A DNA stretch of 20,499 nucleotides from FEN-727 sp036508635 (lineage in GTDB: Bacteria; Actinomycetota; Geothermincolia; Fen-727; Anoxymicrobiaceae). Of this stretch, positions 6,566 to 13,954 are shown piece by piece. The notes below the pieces were generated by a model. It saw only the letters and a program-made list of their open reading frames with translations. It ran no database searches and was not told where the DNA came from. Every line of letters begins with the position of its first letter. The first letter of the stretch is position 1. The translations under genes and the position numbers were made by a program. The stretch is taken from positions 1 to 20,499 of the forward strand of contig DATCGY010000033.1 of the NCBI GenBank assembly GCA_036508635.1, read 5' to 3'.

Positions 6566-7987
6566 ATGAAAGTACTCTTCATTCATTCAGAAGAAGACAA
6601 TTACTCTCCGGAGAAGCCTCTCGAGGGACCGGAACGCATGCAGTTCGGTATCTCGTATATTTCGGCAATCCTGAAAGAGAACGGGCACCAGACCAGATTG
6701 GTGGTCCCTTCCCACCTGACCGAGCACGTGGTCGAGGAGGCGATCGGGGATTTCAACCCTGACGTGGCCTGCTTCACTTCCGTTTTCGCCGAGTTCGAGT
6801 TCATGTCCCGTCTTGCTTCAAAGGTTAAGCGCTCCCATCCGGACCTGTTCCTCCTCGTTGGAGGCCCTCACGCCACTCTCAGGCCGGAGGAGTGCCTGGC
6901 GTGCGATTTCGACGCCGTGTGCGTGGGAGAAGGCGAGTTTCCGACGCTCGAGCTGGTAGAGCAGCTCGAGGATGGCAGGTCGCCCCGAGGAATACCGAAC
7001 CTGTACATCAAGAACGGAAGCGGGGTCGAAAGGAACGGGCCTCGACCGTTCATCGAAGACCTCGACGGGCTGCCTTTTCCGGACCGGAACATGTGGTACG
7101 ACTGGTACGCAAACCCACTTTCGAGGCCCTCGCTACTGGTCGGGCGCGGCTGTCCGTTCCAGTGCACTTACTGCTGCAACCACGCCCTCAGGCGAGTGAG
7201 TGACGGCAAGTACGTAAGGCTGCGGTCGCCCGAGAACATCGTCGCTGAGCTGGTCGACCTGAAGGAGACATATCCGCTGCTTCCGGAGGTATACCTCGAG
7301 GTCGAGACTCTCGGGTTCAACCGGGAGTGGGCGCTCAAACTGTGCGCACGCCTGGAGGAAATGAACTCCGGGTTCGAGCTGCCTCTGGTCTTCGGGGCAA
7401 ACCTGAGGGTGACACCGAATACCACATACGACGAGCTCTTCGCGGCGCTGGCGCGAGCGAATTTCCGGTTCGTCAATATCGGCCTGGAATCAGGCAGCGA
7501 GAGGATGCGCCGCGAGGTTCTCAAGAGGAACTATTCGAACGATGACATCGTAAGGGCTGTCGAGACCGCGAGGAAACACGGGCTCCAAGTCGGGTTCTAC
7601 AACCTCATAGGTCTGCCCGGTGAGACGCCCGCCGATTTTCGTGAGACGATACGAATGAACCGCAGGTGCCAGCCCGACTGGTTCCTGCTCAGTGTGTTCT
7701 TCCCGTATCCGGGAACCGCCCTGCACGAGACCTGTACCGAGATGGGCCTGCTCGACGAGCCTCCCGACCCGGGGCTCGAGAGGCGTAAACCCGTGTTGAA
7801 CCAGCCGGGATTCACCAAGAAGCAGATAAGCCGGAGGTTTACCTGGTCCCATTTCTTGTTTTACGCCGGTCACAGACCCTGGCGCGAGATATCCTGGATG
7901 ATCTTTCTGACCAAGGTGTATACAAACCCCAGGTTGCTCAGTGTCTGGCGGGCTATCGACAGGAGGCTCCACCCGTACGAGTTCTAA
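6566..7987 (+). CDS. B12-binding-domain radical SAM protein
   Basis: A 473-residue protein. Residues 1-140 form a Rossmann-like cobalamin-binding domain (MKVLFIHSEE, LLVGGPHATLRPEE, VCVGEGEFPTLE), without an obvious DxHxxG motif, so any cobalamin is probably bound base-off without a lower histidine. Residues 185-400 form the radical SAM barrel, with GRGCPFQCTYCCNH supplying the CxxxCxxC [4Fe-4S] cysteines (C196, C200, C203), plus NIGLESGSERMRREVLKRNY and GLPGETPADF. Family members methylate or rearrange unreactive carbons in lipids, hopanoids, tetrapyrroles and natural products; the substrate cannot be read here. The C-terminal 70 residues are hydrophobic and basic and could lie on a membrane. 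The ATG is preceded by TATAAT and no ribosome-binding site. The next gene starts 99 bp downstream. Confidence 0.92.
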   Translation: MKVLFIHSEEDNYSPEKPLEGPERMQFGISYISAILKENGHQTRLVVPSHLTEHVVEEAIGDFNPDVACFTSVFAEFEFMSRLASKVKRSHPDLFLLVGGPHATLRPEECLACDFDAVCVGEGEFPTLELVEQLEDGRSPRGIPNLYIKNGSGVERNGPRPFIEDLDGLPFPDRNMWYDWYANPLSRPSLLVGRGCPFQCTYCCNHALRRVSDGKYVRLRSPENIVAELVDLKETYPLLPEVYLEVETLGFNREWALKLCARLEEMNSGFELPLVFGANLRVTPNTTYDELFAALARANFRFVNIGLESGSERMRREVLKRNYSNDDIVRAVETARKHGLQVGFYNLIGLPGETPADFRETIRMNRRCQPDWFLLSVFFPYPGTALHETCTEMGLLDEPPDPGLERRKPVLNQPGFTKKQISRRFTWSHFLFYAGHRPWREISWMIFLTKVYTNPRLLSVWRAIDRRLHPYEF

Positions 7988-8053
7988 GGGAGCCGGCCCG
8001 TCCGCGAAAGATAGCGCGGTACGGTAACGCCACGCGAAATATATCTACCGTCT

Positions 8054-8059
8054 TATTAT
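8054..8059 (+). promoter_or_regulatory. Possible -10 box before the acyl-CoA synthetase run
   Basis: TATTAT lies 27 bases before the GTG start, in a short A+T-rich patch of the 99-bp spacer after the radical SAM gene. There is no good -35. It could give the three-gene run 8087-10658 its own transcript, or the run may be read through from upstream. Confidence 0.25.
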
Positions 8060-8086
8060 AGCGATGTTGGCTTTGGAGGTAATTTG

Positions 8087-9679
8087 GTGACAGCAACTTT
8101 CGAAAGGGATTTCTCCGGCATCTTCGACCCAAGATCAATTGCGGTCGTCGGTGCATCAAACGTTGTCGGCAAGTGGGGGTTCATCATGCCTGTCAACGCC
8201 CTTGGAGGAGGATATAAAGGCGATTTCTACATGGTGAATCCCAAGGAGAAGACAATACTCGGGTTCCCCTCGTACCCGAGTCTCAGCGATGTCGACGAAC
8301 CGGTCGACCTGGTTATCGTCGCGATCCCGGCCGCCGGGGTGCTCGGCGTCATCAAGGAAGCCGCGGAAAAAGGTATCAAGAACGCCCTGGTGGTTTCCTC
8401 GAACTTCAGCGAGGTCGGTGAGAAAGGCGCGGCCCTCGAGCGCGAGCTCGCGGATTTCGCCAACGAAGCCGGAATAACGATAATCGGACCGAATACAATG
8501 GGCGTCTTCAGCGCGTCTTCATCCCTGCTTGCGGTCGGCGGTCCGGCCAGCCCGCTTCCCGGCGCTGTAGGCTTTATTTCCCAAAGCGGGAATCTCGGGA
8601 TGCAGTTGCTCGGATGGGGTCGCAACAGGGGCCTCGGCTTCAGCCGCTTCGTCGGAAGCGGCAACGCGGCAAACACCGATATGCACGACTACCTGACATA
8701 CCTCGGCGAGGACCCGATGACGAAAGTCATCGCACTCTACATCGAGGGGCTTCGCGACGGCAGGCGTTTTCTCGAGGTCGCGCGGAGCATCACCCCGCAC
8801 AAGCCGATAGTCGTCCTCAAGGGCGGAAAAGGGGAGCAGGGCGGTCGCGCGGCGCGCTCGCATTCGGGCGCCCTTGCCTCCAACGCCGAGCTCTTCGATG
8901 CGATGCTCGACCAGGCGGGCATCGTACAGGCTGACAACACGGAGGAGTTCATAGACATAGTCGCGGCGTTCGACGCATTGCCTCGCGCGCTCGGAAAGAA
9001 AGTCGCCATCATGACCATGGGTGGAGGCTGGGGAGTTGTGGCCTCGGACTCATGCGACCGCGAAGGGCTCGAGCTCGCCGAACTTCCCCAGTCATTAATA
9101 GATGAGCTCGACCCTGTCCTTCCGGCGTTCTGGAGCAGGGGCAACCCGGTAGACCTGGTCGGCAACTTAAGAAGGTCAAGCCACTTCAAGGTCATAGATG
9201 CGCTGGCCGCGTGTGACGAAATAGATATTCTCATTGTCATGGGTGCGCTTCTCGGAAAAGACATCTTTCTGGACGCAGTCTTGATGGGCTCTGTAAAGCC
9301 GTTCCTCGGAGTACTGCGGAATCATCCTCATCATCTGCCCGCGTTTTTCGCTTCGCAGTTGAAAGGTTTCAAGCAATCCTTTACGAAGAGGAAGGGGCAC
9401 AACCCGCAGGGTTCGGCCGGCATAAACCCTGGCGAAGTATGGCAATGGACCGATGCGGCCATGATAAATATGCTCGAGAAGCTTGTGCGGGAGAAGCAAA
9501 AGCCGATAATAACCGTAGCGTTGGACGCGCGCGAAATGACGGCGGCCGCGAGTCTCCAGAGTCGTGGGATATTCTCCGCGCCGACACCCGAGCGGGCCGT
9601 GCGAGCGGCGTCCAAGATTGCTGCGTACGGGTCATACCTGGAACAGGTCGGTGGTCGAAATGAAAGAGCTCCCGTTTGA
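8087..9679 (+). CDS. Acyl-CoA synthetase (NDP-forming), alpha-type subunit
   Basis: A 530-residue protein of the acetyl-CoA synthetase (ADP-forming)/succinyl-CoA ligase superfamily. An N-terminal CoA-binding Rossmann domain (FDPRSIAVVGASNVVGKWG, about 10-105) is followed by ligase domains with GPNTMGVF (134-141), FISQSGNLG (163-171) and SHSGALASNAELF (258-270), whose H259 is the phospho-histidine. There is no ATP-grasp beta domain, so it is an alpha-type chain needing a separate beta subunit that is not in this window. It would interconvert acyl-CoA plus phosphate and NDP with acid plus CoA and NTP; substrate unknown. The GTG at 8087 has GGAGGT six bases upstream, better than the TTG at 8084. 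Its last 20 bases overlap the split-barrel gene, implying coupled translation. Confidence 0.9.
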   Translation: MTATFERDFSGIFDPRSIAVVGASNVVGKWGFIMPVNALGGGYKGDFYMVNPKEKTILGFPSYPSLSDVDEPVDLVIVAIPAAGVLGVIKEAAEKGIKNALVVSSNFSEVGEKGAALERELADFANEAGITIIGPNTMGVFSASSSLLAVGGPASPLPGAVGFISQSGNLGMQLLGWGRNRGLGFSRFVGSGNAANTDMHDYLTYLGEDPMTKVIALYIEGLRDGRRFLEVARSITPHKPIVVLKGGKGEQGGRAARSHSGALASNAELFDAMLDQAGIVQADNTEEFIDIVAAFDALPRALGKKVAIMTMGGGWGVVASDSCDREGLELAELPQSLIDELDPVLPAFWSRGNPVDLVGNLRRSSHFKVIDALAACDEIDILIVMGALLGKDIFLDAVLMGSVKPFLGVLRNHPHHLPAFFASQLKGFKQSFTKRKGHNPQGSAGINPGEVWQWTDAAMINMLEKLVREKQKPIITVALDAREMTAAASLQSRGIFSAPTPERAVRAASKIAAYGSYLEQVGGRNERAPV

Positions 9680-10133
9680 GTTGCTCGAGAAGAAGGTCTT
9701 CGAGTTTCTTGACGAGCAGGAGATGTGCGTGGTGGCCACTTGCTCGCAGGGACAGCCCAGAGCATCCGCGGTCGAGTTCTTTCCGCGAGGGTACTTTCTA
9801 TATATTCTCACGGAGGGAGGAACGAAGATGTCCAATCTCCAGGAGAACCCGGCGGTTTCTGTTGCCATCCACGGGCGGTTCACGGGCTGGGATTCGGCCA
9901 GAGGCCTGCAGGTCACTGGACTCGCGAGGATAGGCCTGCACGGGTCCGACATATTCGAAGAAGCCCGTGAGGCGTACGAACACCGAAAGGGGCTCGAAGA
10001 CATCGAACTGCCCGAAGGCATGTACGCTGTCAAGGTATACCCGATACAGATGGAATACCTGGATACCGCGCTGAAAGCCGAAGGCTATGCGGCGAGGCAC
10101 TTGATCCGCTGCGGGCAGGATGACCCAAACTGA
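9660..10133 (+). CDS. Pyridoxamine 5'-phosphate oxidase-like split-barrel flavoprotein
   Basis: A 157-residue protein of the FMN-binding split-barrel family. It has the pattern of that fold: a first helix, then MCVVATCSQGQPRASAVEFF, a strand with LYILTEGGTKMSNLQENPAVSVAI, and LQVTGLARIG. Members bind FMN, F420 or haem and carry out redox reactions; this one lacks the pyridoxine-specific C-terminus, so it should not be read as true PdxH. Its ATG at 9660 lies inside the end of the acyl-CoA synthetase gene (20-bp overlap) with only a weak ribosome-binding site, so it is probably translated by coupling. A flavodoxin follows 27 bp later. Position suggests a small flavin redox module tied to acyl-CoA metabolism (inference). 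Confidence 0.85.
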   Translation: MKELPFELLEKKVFEFLDEQEMCVVATCSQGQPRASAVEFFPRGYFLYILTEGGTKMSNLQENPAVSVAIHGRFTGWDSARGLQVTGLARIGLHGSDIFEEAREAYEHRKGLEDIELPEGMYAVKVYPIQMEYLDTALKAEGYAARHLIRCGQDDPN

Positions 10134-10160
10134 GCACGGTTGTTCGGGAGGGAGGAGCTC

Positions 10161-10658
10161 ATGAGGACTCTGGTCGTGTACTACTCGCAGACCGGAAACA
10201 CCAAAAAGGTGGCCGATGCCATTTTCGCGGAGCTGCCACGTGACAAAGAGATCAAGAAGCTCGAGGAAGTCACGAGCCTCGACGACTACGACCTCATCTT
10301 TGTAGGCTTTCCGATTCACTCGCACGGGCCCGCTCCGAAGGCGAAGGAGTTCCTCGAAAAGCAAGCCGAGGGTCGCGCTATGGCGCTGTTCATCACCCAC
10401 GCCAGTCCTGAAAGCGCGCCTGACGTGTCCTACATGATACAGCGGTGCGTCAACGCCGCCGCGGGCGCACAGGTGCTGGGGGTTTTCGACTGTCAGGGAG
10501 AGCTGGCTCAGGAGGTCATGGACCGGCTACTGGAGAGCAAGCACCCGGAGATGCGGATGTTCGGCGAGCAGGGGAACTTTACCAGGGGACAGCCGGATGC
10601 CGCGAGGCTCGCGCGCGCGGCTGCTTTCGCTGACGAGATCTTGGCCAAGGTCACTTAA
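10161..10658 (+). CDS. Flavodoxin-family protein
   Basis: A 165-residue flavodoxin-like protein. The FMN phosphate-binding loop YYSQTGNTKKVADAI is at 7-21, then DLIFVGFPIHSHGPAPKAKEFL and MALFITHASP follow, in the usual alternating strand/helix order. It would carry one or two electrons on FMN between redox partners in the cytoplasm. The ATG at 10161 has GGGAGGAG just upstream; the longer TTG start at 10140 lacks one. It follows the split-barrel gene by 27 bp. Its stop (10656-10658) overlaps the stop of the opposite-strand Fe-S gene within the four bases TTAA, leaving no room for a dedicated terminator. Confidence 0.88.
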   Translation: MRTLVVYYSQTGNTKKVADAIFAELPRDKEIKKLEEVTSLDDYDLIFVGFPIHSHGPAPKAKEFLEKQAEGRAMALFITHASPESAPDVSYMIQRCVNAAAGAQVLGVFDCQGELAQEVMDRLLESKHPEMRMFGEQGNFTRGQPDAARLARAAAFADEILAKVT

Positions 10659-11404
10659 GCTCTCGCCGGGCACCTGGCGACACAAAGGCCGCAGCGGACT
10701 CCGCTCATCCCGGGTATGCCGAGCTTGATGTAGTACTTGAGGCAGGCCGCCTTGTCAGTGGGCCTGCCGTCTTCCCGCAATGCCCCCGCCGGGCAGGCGC
10801 GAACGCAAGCGTACCCGCAATTCTCCGGAACGCACAGATGCCGCTCGACCGGCTCGCCGGGTTGGAGCGCGGCGTCGGTTAAGAGAGCCACGAACCGCAC
10901 CCTGGGCCCGCACTCCGGCGTGAGCAGCAGGTTGTTGACTCCTATCTCGCCCAGTCCCGCTTCGCGGGCCATGTGGCGGTAGGAAAGGTTCTCGCGGAGC
11001 GCTGAATCGGCGAAGTCGCGGATCCGTGGGAAAGTCACGACCTTCCCGAGCAACTTGAGTGAACCGGCCGAGCGCTTCTCGAGGTTCCAGCCAGGCATTT
11101 CCTTGTACGGGATGGGGAACGCCTTGTACCCCGACTCCTGCAGAAAGCCACACAGCTCGAAAAGCGAGTGGTTCAACCTGTCGTTGGTGATATGGAAGTT
11201 CGCGGTGTACTCGACCCTTGTTCCGGGGAGGCCGTCGAGAGGCGTGTCCAGCATCCGTTCTCCCAGGAGGACGATCGAGCGGGCGTCGCTCATCACATCG
11301 GATGGCCGGTGCCCCTCGGGTGCCTTGCGACCATAGGATCCAGCATCCGCTACGCCGAAAACCGTGGTCCGCGCCCTGGCTTTGAGCTCTTCGGCAAGAT
11401 CCAT
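10655..11404 (-). CDS. Epoxyqueuosine-reductase-like Fe-S protein (short form)
   Basis: A 249-residue protein whose N-terminal 180 residues resemble the cobalamin-binding region of QueG and reductive-dehalogenase relatives (SIVLLGERML, YRHMAREAGLGEIGVNNLLLTP). It ends in a ferredoxin-like part with eight cysteines for two [4Fe-4S] clusters: C191, C196, C200, C204 and C221, C238, C241, C245. The first set has spacing Cx4Cx3Cx3CP rather than the usual Cx2Cx2Cx3CP, and the protein stops right after the second set, shorter than QueG (over 300). It may therefore be an electron-transfer relative rather than a tRNA-modifying enzyme. The ATG at 11404 is preferred over a GTG at 11410 because AAAGGGG lies at the right distance. 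It converges on the flavodoxin with a 4-bp overlap. Confidence 0.85.
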   Translation of the reverse strand: MDLAEELKARARTTVFGVADAGSYGRKAPEGHRPSDVMSDARSIVLLGERMLDTPLDGLPGTRVEYTANFHITNDRLNHSLFELCGFLQESGYKAFPIPYKEMPGWNLEKRSAGSLKLLGKVVTFPRIRDFADSALRENLSYRHMAREAGLGEIGVNNLLLTPECGPRVRFVALLTDAALQPGEPVERHLCVPENCGYACVRACPAGALREDGRPTDKAACLKYYIKLGIPGMSGVRCGLCVARCPARA

Positions 11405-11415
11405 GTCCACCCCTT

Positions 11416-11445
11416 TGCAGTAGTATATCCACCTGTAAGTCTATA
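11416..11445 (-). promoter_or_regulatory. Candidate promoter of the QueG-like gene
   Basis: On the minus strand TATACT, 5 of 6 to the -10 consensus, lies about 20 bases before the AAAGGGG ribosome-binding site region of the start at 11404, with TTGTAT 15 bases upstream (or TTTTGT at 17). The resulting leader would be short. Boundaries are approximate. Confidence 0.45.
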
Positions 11446-11496
11446 CAAAACGACGGAGCGCACCATGAAAGTCTTCCTTGGTGGGCGTGCTCGGAA

Positions 11497-11502
11497 TAGA
11501 AT
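11497..11502 (+). promoter_or_regulatory. Candidate -10 box of the crotonase-family gene
   Basis: TAGAAT (5 of 6 to consensus) lies 35 bases upstream of the ATG at 11538 and ahead of its GGGAGGGG. The -35 region (TTCCTT, 17 bases upstream) is poor. It faces the promoter of the QueG-like gene across a 133-bp divergent spacer. Confidence 0.35.
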
Positions 11503-11537
11503 AACCCGGGTATTCGCGGCGAGGAACGGGAGGGGTC

Positions 11538-12296
11538 ATGGAATATATCAGGATCGAGCGCGACGGTAACATAGCTATCCTCCGCCTGGACAGGCCGCCG
11601 GTGAACGCGGTGGACCTAGGGCTGCTAAGAGACGCACTCGAGGCTGTCGACCTGCTGTCAGCCGACGAATCCGTCGGGGCGATGGTGATGACCGGGACCG
11701 GGAGATGCTTCTGCGCGGGCCTCGATCTGAAGGTGGTCCCCCACTACGACGACGCGCGGCAGCGCGAGTATATCGAGCTGACAAACCGGGTTATCGCTGA
11801 CATATTCAGCGCTCCCATGCCGACTGTCGCGGCCATCAACGGTCCTGCTACCGCGGGCGGCTTTATTTTGGCCATGTGCTGCGACTACAGGCTTGGCGCC
11901 ACTGGCGAGTACCCGTACGGAGTGACCGAAGCCAGGGTTGGAATCCCGTTCCCGATTGCCACTCTGGAGGTTCTCAGGCAGGAGCTTTCGCCGCCCGTGT
12001 TCAGGCGCCTGATGCTGACGGGCATCAATCATCCTCCAAAGACGGCGCTCGAATGGGGCATAATCGACGAACTTGTACCCGCGGAAGAACTTCTCATCCG
12101 TGCCACCGCCGTGGCCGCCGACCTCGCGACACTTCCACGCGGGCCGTACAACCGCATCAAGCGCCAGGTCAAAGGAGATGCGATAGACATCATCGAGGCC
12201 GTCATCGCCGAGGGCGAGCCAATGCTCGAGATGTGGATCACTCCGGAGGGAATGGCCGGAGCCGTGGACATGATAGAGCGCCAGAAAAAAAGGTAG
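11538..12296 (+). CDS. Enoyl-CoA hydratase/isomerase (crotonase) family protein
   Basis: A 252-residue crotonase-fold protein. Oxyanion-hole segments are visible: GRCFCAGLDL (55-64) and AAINGPATAGGFILA (98-112), followed by CCDYRLGA. E131 in VTEARVGIPFP sits where the first catalytic glutamate of hydratases lies, but the second glutamate position is occupied by arginine (FRRLMLTG), and the usual PGGGG loop is missing. This pattern looks more like a delta3,delta2-enoyl-CoA isomerase, which uses one glutamate, than a true hydratase. The ATG at 11538 follows GGGAGGGG. It would act on unsaturated acyl-CoA in beta-oxidation (inference). The stop lies 3 bp from the opposite-strand iron-sulfur flavoprotein stop. 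Confidence 0.9.
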   Translation: MEYIRIERDGNIAILRLDRPPVNAVDLGLLRDALEAVDLLSADESVGAMVMTGTGRCFCAGLDLKVVPHYDDARQREYIELTNRVIADIFSAPMPTVAAINGPATAGGFILAMCCDYRLGATGEYPYGVTEARVGIPFPIATLEVLRQELSPPVFRRLMLTGINHPPKTALEWGIIDELVPAEELLIRATAVAADLATLPRGPYNRIKRQVKGDAIDIIEAVIAEGEPMLEMWITPEGMAGAVDMIERQKKR

Positions 12297-12299
12297 GAG

Positions 12300-12866
12300 C
12301 TATTCGAGCTTATCCACGAGCCAGGCGATGTTCAGGGCGAACCTCTTGACCGTCTCGAGGCCCTCCTCGTCGTCCATGGCTTCGCCAGGCATCCTGCCGA
12401 ACACCATGTTCCAGTACGTCGAGCCTGCTACTATCATGTCGTTTATGAGGTAGAACATCAGGAGTTCTTGTATGGTAGCCGTGTGGCCGCCCCTGCGGGC
12501 GACGGCGATCGGCCCGCCCACCATCCTCGACAGGAACGTGTCACCGCTCTTCGACACCATGCCGATACGCTGCAACGCCGACATCAGGTCGCCCCGAGCG
12601 GTGCCGAAGTATACGGGCGTTCCGATGATGAACCCGCGGGCTTCCCTGAGTTTGCCTATCAGCTCGTTGATGCCGTCGTCGAGGGCGCATTCCCCGAGCT
12701 TTTCACAGCGGCCGCACGCGATGCATGATTTGACCTCCCAACCGGCAAGTGACAGTGTCTCGGTCTCTACCCCGGCGGTCTCGATGACGCCCGCGCATTC
12801 GGACAGCAGCCTGGCGGTGTTGCCTTTCTTGCGGGGACTGGCACAAAGGAGGATTACCTTTTTCAT
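12300..12866 (-). CDS. Iron-sulfur flavoprotein / NADPH-dependent FMN reductase family
   Basis: A 188-residue flavodoxin-fold protein. It starts with the FMN-binding loop LLCASPRKKGNTARLL and carries a compact cysteine motif C48-x2-C51-x2-C54-x5-C60 (CIACGRCEKLGEC), typical of the [4Fe-4S] iron-sulfur flavoproteins first described in methanogens. GTPVYFGTARGDLMSALQRIG is the second flavin-contact region. Such proteins move electrons between FMN and an Fe-S cluster, using ferredoxin or NAD(P)H. The ATG at 12866 has CGGAGGT upstream, within the 17-bp gap after the membrane-protein gene, so the two form one transcript. It is the fourth flavin protein in a 3.2-kb neighbourhood if FMN is bound as predicted. 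Confidence 0.9.
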   Translation of the reverse strand: MKKVILLCASPRKKGNTARLLSECAGVIETAGVETETLSLAGWEVKSCIACGRCEKLGECALDDGINELIGKLREARGFIIGTPVYFGTARGDLMSALQRIGMVSKSGDTFLSRMVGGPIAVARRGGHTATIQELLMFYLINDMIVAGSTYWNMVFGRMPGEAMDDEEGLETVKRFALNIAWLVDKLE

Positions 12867-12883
12867 GCCGTACCTCCGTCAGG

Positions 12884-13693
12884 TTATCTCGTGGCGAGCG
12901 CGCTGATTGCTCTTTGCAGGCAGGTGCCGCCCTCTTTGACCATACTGACCGCGCTGGAGATGAGCTCTGACGCTTCACCGACGGTCATCTCGTTGCAATC
13001 CTTGATGAACTCGAGCCCGCGGGTACACTGCGCTGATGCCTTGAGCTGGAGGTCGCACGACCTCAGGAGCAGATCGTTGGTTTTTTGCAGCTCGGGCGAG
13101 GCTCCGATAACAACAAGCTCTTGCCGCGCTGACTTTATCTCCCGGATAAAGGCGCCGAAGCGGGGGAGGTAAGAGTCCGCAAGGTTGTTCGCGTATCTCC
13201 AAACTCCCTCGGGGGTCTCCGGTATCCCGCTGTCAGAGGTTTCCGAGGGGACGTCGGAGAGCTGGGCGGCCCGGGCTATGAGGACGCTCGACCGTCCTCC
13301 CTGCACTACTTGCGAGAGCTCCGTGAGCTTCTTCTCGAGTTCCGGTGCCATAGCGGTGACCTTGCCGAGAATCACTTTGAGACGGTATGAGACGATTGAC
13401 AGCCTGAGGGCTTCGAGGTTTTTCGTGATCCCGCGTGCAACCGTTCCGAGGGCCCCGACTTCCGCCTTTTGCCGCGTTTGGCGCTTGACCTGCGTGGCGC
13501 CGTTTCCCGCGCTGGCGGAGATCACCAGGACCACGACCATAGCGATGGCCACCACAATAGCGGTGTAAGTCGTTAGCTTGCCCCGCCTGTCGAGACCGGA
13601 CCACCATCCGCCCCGTCCGTTCCTCTTGTTGCTCCGGGCAATGAACGGCGGCGGCGTCAGGCTGTTGACTGCGGGCTTCAGCGGGCCCGGCAT
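12884..13693 (-). CDS. Single-pass membrane protein of unknown function
   Basis: A 269-residue protein I do not recognise. A proline- and arginine-rich cytoplasmic N-terminus (1-39) leads to one membrane helix (TAIVVAIAMVVVLVISA, about 44-60), then a long helical extracytoplasmic part. The region from 65 to 135 looks able to form coiled coil; 170-269 contains three cysteines in the stretch LLRSCDLQLKASAQC and IKDCNEMTVGEAS, and another near GGTCLQRAI, which could form disulfides outside the cell. There is no enzymatic motif. The ATG at 13693 has only a weak ribosome-binding site; a stop codon lies a few codons upstream in frame. It is followed 17 bp later by the iron-sulfur flavoprotein and preceded by a strong-looking promoter with a 155-base leader. 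Confidence 0.75.
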   Translation of the reverse strand: MPGPLKPAVNSLTPPPFIARSNKRNGRGGWWSGLDRRGKLTTYTAIVVAIAMVVVLVISASAGNGATQVKRQTRQKAEVGALGTVARGITKNLEALRLSIVSYRLKVILGKVTAMAPELEKKLTELSQVVQGGRSSVLIARAAQLSDVPSETSDSGIPETPEGVWRYANNLADSYLPRFGAFIREIKSARQELVVIGASPELQKTNDLLLRSCDLQLKASAQCTRGLEFIKDCNEMTVGEASELISSAVSMVKEGGTCLQRAISALATR

Positions 13694-13817
13694 TGTAGCT
13701 TTCCGGCGTCACTGCAATATGTGTCACCAGCCGCTCCTGCCGCGAGCGGCGAGAGCGGTTCTTCTGATCGCGCATTTTTCATATGAATCCCTGGCAAGTA
13801 GTGTTACTACGCGAATT

Positions 13818-13846
13818 CTCCCCCAGGGACATCTGTCCTGCGGGAG
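13818..13846 (-). promoter_or_regulatory. Hairpin at the 5' end of the membrane-protein leader
   Basis: Read on the minus strand, CTCCC pairs with GGGAG and an inner GGAC pairs with GTCC around a four-base AGAT loop, about 11 base pairs with one mismatch and one bulge. It starts only a few bases after the predicted transcription start (near 13848), so it would cap the 5' end of the mRNA. Its 3' arm (CCCTGG on the minus strand, 13827-13822) could instead pair with CCAGGG downstream (13794-13789). Confidence 0.4.
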
Positions 13847-13854
13847 GGTCACTT

Positions 13855-13883
13855 ATTATAAGCCAAGGGCCCTCCGCAGTAAA
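13855..13883 (-). promoter_or_regulatory. Promoter of the membrane protein / iron-sulfur flavoprotein operon
   Basis: On the minus strand TTTACT (13883-13878) and a perfect TATAAT (13860-13855) are exactly 17 bases apart. This is the best sigma-70-type promoter in the window. It implies a leader of about 155 bases before the ATG at 13693. Confidence 0.55.
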
Positions 13884-13925
13884 CAAAGCTCCGGGACGCC
13901 GGGATACGTCCTCGTGATGCCGGTT

Positions 13926-13954
13926 TTGTGGATGTCATGCCGCTGTTCTAATAT
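13926..13954 (+). promoter_or_regulatory. Promoter of the first alpha/beta-hydrolase gene
   Basis: TTGTGG (13926-13931) and TAATAT (13949-13954) are 17 bases apart. Transcription would start near 13961, just after the GTG at 13958 that opens the longest frame, so it favours the downstream ATG at 14012 as the true start. Confidence 0.45.

Noticed and set aside
8054..8059. TATTAT as proof of a separate transcript for the synthetase genes
   Set aside because: No -35 and only six bases; kept as a low-confidence feature, not as a finding.
9660..10133. Calling the split-barrel protein PdxH (pyridoxamine phosphate oxidase)
   Set aside because: It is short and lacks the C-terminal pyridoxine-specific part, so only the fold-level name is supported.
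10655..11404. Naming this gene queG
   Set aside because: Shorter than QueG and with altered cysteine spacing; only similarity of the region is supported.
12975..13202. Minus-strand 75-residue frame inside the membrane-protein gene
   Set aside because: Alternate-frame shadow without its own start signals.
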